Of a DNA stretch of 48,797 bases, positions 42,377 through 48,797 are shown piece by piece. Every line of letters begins with the position of its first letter. The stretch's first letter is position 1. The position numbers and the translations under genes are program-made. The notes under the pieces are model-generated. The model did not search any database and was not told the origin of the DNA. It worked only from the letters and a program-made list of their open reading frames with translations. The stretch is taken from assembly GCF_028745515.1 (NCBI RefSeq), contig NZ_JAQZSG010000035.1:1-48797 (forward strand), in the 5' to 3' direction. The DNA comes from Paenibacillus thermotolerans (GTDB lineage: Bacteria; Bacillota; Bacilli; Paenibacillales; YIM-B00363).

Positions 42377-43006
42377 ATGAAGCGAGAAGAGTACCGCAAT
42401 GTGTATTGCGTCGGAAGGAATTACGCCGAGCACGCGAAGGAGCTCGGCAACAGCGTGCCGAAGTCGCCGCTTATTTTTCTGAAGCCGTCCCATGCGATCG
42501 TTCCGATGGAAGGCGAGTTGACTCTTCCTGCCGGCGTCGGGGAAATTCATCACGAGGCGGAGCTGGTGCTGCACGTAGCCAAAGCGTACACGCCGGGAGC
42601 GCGTGTGGAAGAACTGATCGACCGGATCGGGCTCGGTCTCGATTTCACGCTCCGCGACGTCCAGTCGGAGCTGAAAAAGCAGGGGCAGCCGTGGCTCCCT
42701 GCCAAAGGCTTCCGCGGTTCCGCGCCGCTGACCGCGCTGTTTCCGTTCCCCGGAACGGAACGGACGGAGGCCGCCGAGTTCTCGCTGCGCAAGAACGGCG
42801 AAACGGTGCAGCGCGGCTTTGCGCGCGACATGATTTTTCCGCTCCGGACGATTATTGATTTTATCGGGAATCAATACGGACTTGGAGCGGGGGACTTGAT
42901 CTTCACCGGAACTCCGTCCGGTGTCGGCAAGGTCGAGGCGGGCGACCGCCTCGAGCTATATTGGGAAGGCGCCTTGCTGGGCGCCTCTACGGTGCGGCTG
43001 CAGTAG
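42377..43006 (+). CDS. Fumarylacetoacetate hydrolase-family protein
   Basis: 209 residues of the FAH fold, similar in length to FAHD1-type acylpyruvases and oxaloacetate decarboxylases. Signatures are CVGRNYAEHAKELG, metal ligands in EIHHEAELVLHV, GLDFTLRDVQ and LIFTGTPSGVG. It cleaves a C-C bond of a small keto acid; exact substrate unknown. It follows capA-like by 57 bases with a weak RBS and converges on the HD-GYP gene 17 bases later without a clear terminator. Confidence 0.9.
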   Translation: MKREEYRNVYCVGRNYAEHAKELGNSVPKSPLIFLKPSHAIVPMEGELTLPAGVGEIHHEAELVLHVAKAYTPGARVEELIDRIGLGLDFTLRDVQSELKKQGQPWLPAKGFRGSAPLTALFPFPGTERTEAAEFSLRKNGETVQRGFARDMIFPLRTIIDFIGNQYGLGAGDLIFTGTPSGVGKVEAGDRLELYWEGALLGASTVRLQ

Positions 43007-43023
43007 CGGCCGCTTTCTTATTT

Positions 43024-44205
43024 TCACACCGCTTCCTCCGGAAGCAAGTCTCTGTACTCGTCGCGGATGCGGAGAATTTGCGGGAGCTGTTCAAAGAACG
43101 CGTCGACGACCTTCGGGTCGAAATGGTGACCGCGCTCCTCTTGAAACAGGTTCAAAATCCGGTCCAGATCCCACGCCTTCTTATATACCCTGTCGCTGGC
43201 GAGCGCGTCGAACACGTCGGCGATGGCTGTGATCCGGCCGAAAATATGTATGTCCTCGCCGGAAATTCCTTTCGGATAGCCTTTGCCGTTCCATTTCTCA
43301 TGGTGCTCGTAAGCGACGATCGCGGCCGTCTTCAGAATGCGGCGGTTCGAATTTTTTAATAAATTGTAGCCGATTTCGGTATGCGTCTTCATAATGTCGT
43401 ATTCTTCGTCGGTCAGCTTGCCCGGCTTCTTCAGGACGGTGTCCGGTATCGCCACCTTGCCGATGTCGTGCATAGGGGAGGCCATCTTCAGCAAATCGGC
43501 ATCGTCCTGCGACATGCCTAATCCGAGAGCAAGCACATAGGAGTATTCGGCGACACGTTTGACGTGGTTGCCCGTTTCCTTCGAACGGCTTTCGCCGATT
43601 TCGCCCATCGTAAAGATGATTTCCCGCTGGGTCGCTTCGATCTCGTTCGTCAGCATAACGGACTCGATCGATTTGCCCGAATACGATGCGGCCAGCACCA
43701 AGTATTCCAGGTCCTTCTCGGAAAATACTTGCTCCACGGTCATTTTGTTGATCGCTTGATAGGCGCCGATCATATGGCCTTCGTTGTTTCGGAACGGAAC
43801 GACCATTAACGCTTTGGTCCGGTAGCCGGTCCGTTTGTCCACCGAGATGGCGCCGCTTTGCAGCACGTCGTGGTATTCCTCGTTCGTATAGGCGTCGTCG
43901 ATAAAAATCGGCTCCCCCTTCTCGATGGCCATGCCGACCAAGCCCGATTTGAGAGGGATCCGAATTTCCTTTACGCCATGAGCCACCGTCGTAAACAGCT
44001 CCTGCGTGCGTTCGTCGATCAGCCAAACGGAGCAGCGGTCGGCCACAACCATCTCGCGCCCCATGTTCGCCATCAGGATCAGCACGTTATCGAGCGTGCG
44101 CTCGTTTCCGATTTTAGCCGTATAATCGAATATGACTTTAAGCATTTGTTCCGGGGTTAAATTTTTTTTAAACCTGGGATACTCCAGTTCATGAGCCTCA
44201 TGCAT
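43024..44205 (-). CDS. GAF - HD-GYP cyclic-di-GMP phosphodiesterase
   Basis: 393 residues, soluble. A GAF sensor domain (about 30-185) precedes an HD-GYP domain (about 205-385) with all hallmark motifs: NHVKRVAEYS, MHDIGKVAIPD, KTHTEIGYNLL, HHEKWNGKGYPKGI and ADVFDALASDR. It probably hydrolyses cyclic-di-GMP in response to a small ligand or redox input. The upstream GAGAGGTG is rather far (13 bases) from the ATG. Confidence 0.92.
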   Translation of the reverse strand: MHEAHELEYPRFKKNLTPEQMLKVIFDYTAKIGNERTLDNVLILMANMGREMVVADRCSVWLIDERTQELFTTVAHGVKEIRIPLKSGLVGMAIEKGEPIFIDDAYTNEEYHDVLQSGAISVDKRTGYRTKALMVVPFRNNEGHMIGAYQAINKMTVEQVFSEKDLEYLVLAASYSGKSIESVMLTNEIEATQREIIFTMGEIGESRSKETGNHVKRVAEYSYVLALGLGMSQDDADLLKMASPMHDIGKVAIPDTVLKKPGKLTDEEYDIMKTHTEIGYNLLKNSNRRILKTAAIVAYEHHEKWNGKGYPKGISGEDIHIFGRITAIADVFDALASDRVYKKAWDLDRILNLFQEERGHHFDPKVVDAFFEQLPQILRIRDEYRDLLPEEAV

Positions 44206-44313
44206 AAAAAAATTTCGGCACCTCTCTACCTATTAGTAGTCCGTTCATCGCATCCTTATTTTAGCAGGTCAACCGGTTCATGACGATCATTTTTTCAATT
44301 AGAAAAAAATTTT

Positions 44314-44342
44314 TTGAATATTTAGACTTGTCATTATATGAT
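44314..44342 (+). promoter_or_regulatory. Candidate promoter of the guanylate kinase-like gene
   Basis: TTGAAT (44314-44319), 17-bp spacer and TATGAT (44337-44342), in a very AT-rich 200-bp intergenic stretch that otherwise shows no gene. The leader to the ATG is about 65 bases. Confidence 0.5.
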
Positions 44343-44411
44343 AATAGGAAGCATAAAATTTTTTTTACGAAACACATTGAACGAGTGAAGAAATGACGGA
44401 GGTGGCCTCAA

Positions 44412-44999
44412 ATGGCGGATCGTGCAACTGATAAAAAAATTTTCGTGTACACAGGTCCGGACGGTTCCGGTCGGAAGACAGTGGCGGATGCGGTCGGATT
44501 GACATTGGGCTTGCGGAAGGTCATTTCGTACACGACGCGGGCAAAAAGACCGGTAGAGGAAGACGGGCAGGATTATCACTTTTTGTCGAAGGGCGAGTTC
44601 GAAGAGGCCGTGTCGCGCGGGGAGTTTGTCGAGTATTTGACGATCGACGGTAACGAGTACGGCATCAAGCAGAAGGACATCGAGGAGCTGTTCGAGAAAG
44701 GCAGCGTCTATTTGATCCTGAACCGCCACGGAGCGGACATTCTCCGGAACACTTACGGGGACAGCGTGGTGCGCATATTTATTTATGCGGATCGGAATAC
44801 GGTGGCGCAGCGGCAGCGGGAATACGGTTTGGACAAAGCGGAGATCGATCGGCACTTGTCGCGGTTTGAGGAAGATATGGCATATGGCGCCTCCTGCGAG
44901 CATTCGGTGGAAAACATCGGGGACCTTGGGCATACGGTGTTTCATGTGACGAATTTGTTGGAGGATTATTTGCAGCGGGATTTGGTCGATAAGGATTGA
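44412..44999 (+). CDS. Guanylate kinase-like protein with altered P-loop
   Basis: 195 residues, guanylate kinase fold: P-loop near residue 15, SYTTRAKRPVEEDGQDYHFLSK (GMP-binding part, matching the TTR.pR..E..G.DY.F pattern) and a lid region. The P-loop reads GPDGSGRKT, where canonical Gmk has GPSGAGKGT, so arginine stands at the catalytic lysine position with a lysine shifted by one. It may be a slow or non-canonical kinase, or a regulatory paralogue; the housekeeping gmk would be elsewhere. GGAGGTGG precedes the ATG. Monocistronic. Confidence 0.82.
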   Translation: MADRATDKKIFVYTGPDGSGRKTVADAVGLTLGLRKVISYTTRAKRPVEEDGQDYHFLSKGEFEEAVSRGEFVEYLTIDGNEYGIKQKDIEELFEKGSVYLILNRHGADILRNTYGDSVVRIFIYADRNTVAQRQREYGLDKAEIDRHLSRFEEDMAYGASCEHSVENIGDLGHTVFHVTNLLEDYLQRDLVDKD

Positions 45000-45028
45000 T
45001 GTTGAAAAACGAATGGCTTGGGTGAATG

Positions 45029-45069
45029 AGCCCCTTCGGATCCGAAATTCGGATTTGAGGGGGCTTTTT
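45029..45069 (+). terminator. Intrinsic terminator after the guanylate kinase-like gene
   Basis: AGCCCC..TTCGGATCCGAA and the mirrored TTCGGAT...GGGGGCT (45029-45065) form a long stem followed by five T. Confidence 0.85.
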
Positions 45070-45078
45070 GTGTCTAGC

Positions 45079-45113
45079 TTTGTAAGTTTTTTGTAAGTCG
45101 GCTTAAGTATAGT
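45079..45113 (+). promoter_or_regulatory. Candidate activator box and -10 upstream of the MBL-SLH gene
   Basis: TTTGTAAGT occurs at 45079-45087 and 45090-45098, exactly 11 bp apart, followed 9 bp later by TATAGT (45108-45113). The repeats cover the -35 position, and no good -35 exists, as in promoters switched on by OmpR/PhoP-class regulators. Same architecture as at 20494-20510. About 100 bases of leader follow. Confidence 0.4.
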
Positions 45114-45212
45114 TCTGGTTGTGAAGGTAACGGAATCGGGTGCTTTGCCGGAGGTGATGTTTTTGAAGTACGCACCCTTATTTTTCCAGAATACCGCGGG
45201 GAGGTAAAAAGG

Positions 45213-48200
45213 TTGATATTGAATGCAATACGACGAAAAATGTGCGCACTGCTTGTCGCAGCATTAATTGTAACCCTGCTTGTTCCAATCCAGGTTTTGG
45301 CGGCGGGAGAAAAACCGGTCATTACTAGTATTAGTGAAACGCCGGATCCGAATTATCATATGATCGATTTGTTTTGGAGCAGGGATGATGCCCCGGACTC
45401 TTACAAGATATACAGATCGAGCGTCAGCCCTGAGGGTCCGTACGATCTTATAGGCACCACACAATTTAAAGGCTTTGCGGATACGGACTTTTCCGCCGAA
45501 ACCACTTACTGGTATGTAGTTGCAGCCATTGTCGGTACTGAGGAGTTCCGCTCCGATCCGAAACAATTTGCGACCGGTCCGGGCTTTGAGGATGCATTGC
45601 CAGCCGGCACTGTTAGTCTGGAATATTTAGGCCATTCCGCTTTTATTATGTCAACGGCTCAAAATAACATTTTGATAGACCCTTGGACACCGCCGTATTT
45701 CGGTTTGCCAAGCATTGACTTGGCGGGCAGAGCGGCGGATATCGATTACATTACGGTCAGTCACCAGCATCTTGACCACAATTATATTGAGGCAGCTCCG
45801 GGTGCGCAGCCGATCCTTGGGGTCAAATTCAATGAAAACTATTCTTATGAATTTAACAGCATCACCGATTCGATCTACGGGGATGTTACGATTTCTAATG
45901 TTTTGCTCCCGCACTTTGAAACGGATTTCCCTGATCGGGATTATGAACCGAACGCAGGCTTTATTTATGTAACGGGCGGCATGAGAATCGTCCATATGGG
46001 CGATGCCTTCGGGCCGATTATCGACGGGTTGACCGAGGCGGAAACATCTTCGTTGAAAGGAACGGGAATCGACATCTTGATGCTCCCCGTGGGGAACGCT
46101 TTCGGAGGTGCCCACGACAGTATCAAATTGCTGGACGTTATCAATAAACTAGAACCAAGAGTTGTCATTCCGATTCACCCATGGACGCACAAGCAGCCGT
46201 TCCTCAATGCGGCAAAAGCTGCGGGAATAACGGTTGTTGAGAAACAATCGACGGAACGATTTAAGCTGACGGACTTGCCTCCGTCGGGCACCGTCATATG
46301 GAACATGCCTGGGAGCATCGTGCCGGAGACGTTGAATGTCGAATCTACCGTACCTGCAGATCATGCTGCAGATGTAGAGACCGATGCGATGATCATTGCT
46401 ACGTTCAACAGCGAAGTAGCCATGACCGATGCGGACGGCTTGAAGGTTACGGTGTCTGATAGCGTGTACGGACCTAGGGATGCCGTTGCCATCTTAGGCG
46501 AAAATCCCCGCCAATTGTTGATTCAAGGCGTTTCGCTGGCAGAAGGAACGGAATATACGGTCAAAATTCCTGCCGGATTCGTTAAGAAAGCCGCAGGGAC
46601 TGAAGTGAATCCGGTATACAGCTGGAGCTTTACAACGAAGAGCGCTTCAGGGGCACAGGATACCGTACCCCCGACGCTGATCAGCGCCGTAATTGCCGAA
46701 GACGGCATGACACTCGCTCTTGGATTTAATGAATCATTAAATAAACATTTTATTTCTGACCCCACGCAGTTCTCTCTAAGCGGCACAGCATCGCATATTG
46801 TCGCTGCCATACTCGACCCTGAGGATGATGCGGATCAAACGGTAGTTCTTGTTTTGTCGAGCGCTGTTCGAGCCGGCGAGACGGTAACGGTGTCTATTGC
46901 GGAAAACACCTTGAAGGATGCCGCGGACAATGGCAATGCTGCGATAACCGGCTTTGCGGTTAACAATAGGTCCGCCGTAGCCGCGACGACGCACATTTAC
47001 GGAGATTTCAAGCTTCCGTCCACTGCAAATGCCTCCGATTTCCGAGTGAGGATATTTAAGGGGAGCGCAGTGCCTTCGGGAGAGGCTGGTTCGGTTGCCG
47101 ATGCCGTGTACGGCGGGGAAAACTCGGGCATTGAAGTAGGCTTCGCTATACGCGAAGTAACCGGATCGACGTATATCCATTTTAGTTTGGACGTTGTACC
47201 GGGGACTTACAGTATGTTGATAACCGTACCCGGCTTTCAGAAGAAGCTCGAGGGCCTGCAAGTGCCCCTGGAGCAATATTGGAGCTTTATCCCTGCGAAC
47301 AGTTTGAAATACACGTACCACGATACACAGATCGCTTATGTAGAGCTTGATCGGATTCAAACGGGGGGCAGTAATCCGCCTTCCACACCGCCGACCGGAA
47401 ATCCAACGACAGGAACTCCTCCGACAGGAACTCCTCCGTTGGGAGCACAGACCGCTCCTTCGCCGGCTTCCTCCAGTACCGGAGCGGAAGTTACAAAACA
47501 AACATTGGAGAATGGGAGACAGGTCGTTAAAGTAACCTTCGATGCTCAAAAGCTCGGTGCTTCTCTCGGTCTACTGAAGGAAAAAGCACAAGGCTCGCAA
47601 ATTTTAACGATTGATATTACCGAGATCGGGGAGATTACAGCCGTTGAGCTGCCCGCAAGCGAAATTGCTAAAGCGGCAAACGAAACGCCGAACGCCGTCA
47701 TTTCTATACAAACCGCTTCGGCAAGCTACGAGCTCCCGATCACGCTGCTGGATATTGCGGCAATTGCGCAAGGAATGGGCGTGGAGCTCAAAGATCTGAA
47801 GGTGAGCGTCACCATGGAACAGGTTGGCGGCGCGACGGCGGCGGCGCTGCAAAGCAAGGCGGCTGAGAACGGAGTCACGCTGCTTGGCGACGCGATTGAA
47901 TTCACCATCACCGTTGAAGCGGGCGGCAGCTCCAAGGAAGTAAACGATTTCGGAGGCACCTTCGTTACGCGAACGATTACAATCCCGCAACCGGTCGACG
48001 GAGCGACGGCCACCGCCGTAATGTACGATCCGGTAACCGGGGAGATGCGGTTCGTACCGGCGCAGTTCGTAACGGAGAACGGCCGAACGAAGGTCATTAT
48101 GAAGCGAAACGGCAATTCGATCTACACCGTCGTACAATCGGACAGAACGTACGGCGATATCGGCAGCCATTGGGCGAAGCGGGATATCGAGCTGCTCGCA

Positions 48201-48710
48201 TCCAAGCTGATATTGAGCGGAACGTCGGAGACGGCGTTCGCGCCGAACCGATCGGTTACGCGCGCCGAGTTTGCGGCAATGCTTGTAAGAGCGCTCGGAC
48301 TTAACGAGAACAAACAAGCTGCTGCGGCGTTCTCGGATGTGTCGTCGGAGCAATGGTTTGCCGGATCGGTCGGCGCAGCGGCCGATGCGGGAATCGTAAC
48401 CGGATTTGACGGCGGCGTGTTTAAACCGGGTGAGCGCATTACCCGCGAGCAGATGGCGGTTATGATTGCTCGGGCGATTGCTTTCGCAGGCAATCCGGCG
48501 GACGCGGCAGGCAAGACCGGCCTCGCGGCAGAATTTAAGGATGGTGCCAACATCAGCAGCTGGGCTCGGCCGGCGGTGCTCCAAGCGGTGCATTCGGGCA
48601 TCCTGTCCGGCAGACCCGACGGAACGTTCGCACCGGTAGAGGCTGCAACCCGCGCGGAGGCCGCAACGATGCTGAAGCGTCTGCTGACGCACCTGGAATT
48701 TATCGATTAA
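45213..48710 (+). CDS. Secreted SLH-anchored protein with metallo-beta-lactamase-fold domain
   Basis: 1165 residues. A signal peptide ends near residue 31 (QVLAAG). A fibronectin-III-like domain (35-125) precedes a metallo-beta-lactamase fold (about 132-365) with the zinc motif SHQHLDHN (His184, His186, Asp188, His189), candidate further ligands His234, Asp264 in HMGDAFG and His322 in IPIHPW. Two Ig-like domains of the Big_5 type (about 372-595), a further beta domain, a Pro/Thr/Gly linker (about 715-750), a conserved ~230-residue domain and three SLH repeats (about 985-1160; TRAE, TREQ, TRAE) follow. The MBL part resembles UlaG/YtkL-type hydrolases, here surface-displayed. TTG start with GGGAGG about 9 bases upstream. 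Enzyme substrate unknown. Confidence 0.88.
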   Translation: MILNAIRRKMCALLVAALIVTLLVPIQVLAAGEKPVITSISETPDPNYHMIDLFWSRDDAPDSYKIYRSSVSPEGPYDLIGTTQFKGFADTDFSAETTYWYVVAAIVGTEEFRSDPKQFATGPGFEDALPAGTVSLEYLGHSAFIMSTAQNNILIDPWTPPYFGLPSIDLAGRAADIDYITVSHQHLDHNYIEAAPGAQPILGVKFNENYSYEFNSITDSIYGDVTISNVLLPHFETDFPDRDYEPNAGFIYVTGGMRIVHMGDAFGPIIDGLTEAETSSLKGTGIDILMLPVGNAFGGAHDSIKLLDVINKLEPRVVIPIHPWTHKQPFLNAAKAAGITVVEKQSTERFKLTDLPPSGTVIWNMPGSIVPETLNVESTVPADHAADVETDAMIIATFNSEVAMTDADGLKVTVSDSVYGPRDAVAILGENPRQLLIQGVSLAEGTEYTVKIPAGFVKKAAGTEVNPVYSWSFTTKSASGAQDTVPPTLISAVIAEDGMTLALGFNESLNKHFISDPTQFSLSGTASHIVAAILDPEDDADQTVVLVLSSAVRAGETVTVSIAENTLKDAADNGNAAITGFAVNNRSAVAATTHIYGDFKLPSTANASDFRVRIFKGSAVPSGEAGSVADAVYGGENSGIEVGFAIREVTGSTYIHFSLDVVPGTYSMLITVPGFQKKLEGLQVPLEQYWSFIPANSLKYTYHDTQIAYVELDRIQTGGSNPPSTPPTGNPTTGTPPTGTPPLGAQTAPSPASSSTGAEVTKQTLENGRQVVKVTFDAQKLGASLGLLKEKAQGSQILTIDITEIGEITAVELPASEIAKAANETPNAVISIQTASASYELPITLLDIAAIAQGMGVELKDLKVSVTMEQVGGATAAALQSKAAENGVTLLGDAIEFTITVEAGGSSKEVNDFGGTFVTRTITIPQPVDGATATAVMYDPVTGEMRFVPAQFVTENGRTKVIMKRNGNSIYTVVQSDRTYGDIGSHWAKRDIELLASKLILSGTSETAFAPNRSVTRAEFAAMLVRALGLNENKQAAAAFSDVSSEQWFAGSVGAAADAGIVTGFDGGVFKPGERITREQMAVMIARAIAFAGNPADAAGKTGLAAEFKDGANISSWARPAVLQAVHSGILSGRPDGTFAPVEAATRAEAATMLKRLLTHLEFID

Positions 48711-48730
48711 TTCATAGCAAAATTATTTCG

Positions 48731-48763
48731 GAATCGGGAGTTTTTCTCCCGGTTCTTTTTTTT
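48731..48763 (+). terminator. Intrinsic terminator after the MBL-SLH gene
   Basis: GAATCGGGAG (48731-48740) pairs with CTCCCGGTTC (48746-48755), loop TTTTT, then eight T. The remaining bases to 48797 hold nothing I can call. Confidence 0.92.
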
Positions 48764-48797
48764 CTACGACTGACCAATTAACTAACAAGGATTTCCA

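Overview
The window is a chromosomal stretch of a Gram-positive, endospore-forming bacterium, most likely Paenibacillaceae (Paenibacillus/Cohnella-like). The evidence is a spore coat CotF-family gene, two very large secreted proteins with C-terminal SLH repeats, strong AGGAGG-type ribosome binding sites with frequent TTG/GTG starts, many intrinsic terminators, and typical Bacilli families (YqjM/NamA-like, YkvA-like, YozQ-like, YutE/DUF86-like). This placement is inferred from protein families. No rRNA, tRNA, CRISPR array, prophage or intact insertion sequence was recognised.

Layout. 1-339 is noncoding with a decayed ~50-bp repeat. An aldo/keto reductase and a MocR-type regulator diverge around a repeat-containing operator (0.3-2.9 kb). 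A kinase with two phosphotransfer modules and its REC-SARP/BTAD response regulator follow (2.9-7.2 kb), then a 2189-residue SLH surface protein (7.4-13.9 kb). A YozQ-like small protein, NamA, a TIM-barrel isomerase, a membrane diguanylate cyclase, an FGGY kinase and ThpR occupy 14-20.4 kb. An ECF sigma factor is followed by a 47-residue membrane microprotein (20.7-21.4 kb). Next is a probable operon encoding a TPR membrane protein, a 35-residue membrane microprotein, a HepT/DUF86-like protein, SelD and MnmH (21.5-25.0 kb). It predicts 2-selenouridine modification of tRNA.

A repeat-filled noncoding zone (25.1-25.7 kb) separates this from a phosphodiester-glycosidase-family protein and a LytTR-GGDEF-EAL protein. 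An AraC regulator diverges from a GH4 alpha-galactosidase. Glutamate racemase, YkvA-like and HesB-like genes follow. A CheA-like membrane kinase with a C-terminal CheX-type domain is paired with a CheY-STAS-like regulator (32.9-36.6 kb). After an O-methyltransferase comes a second repeat zone with a 17-bp tandem array (37.4-38.0 kb), leading to a truncated, possibly domesticated IS1595-type zinc-ribbon protein whose leader carries an 8-bp repeat. MFS, CotF, CapA-like, FAH-family, GAF-HD-GYP and guanylate kinase-like genes follow. The window ends with an SLH-anchored metallo-beta-lactamase-fold protein.

Themes. Cyclic-di-GMP turnover is well represented (one cyclase, one GGDEF-EAL, one HD-GYP). 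Surface display recurs in two SLH proteins, each next to or behind plausible regulatory input. The least conventional items are the two composite signalling pairs, the microprotein genes next to the sigma factor and selenium operon, the repeat zones, and the 8-bp repeat abutting a ribosome binding site.
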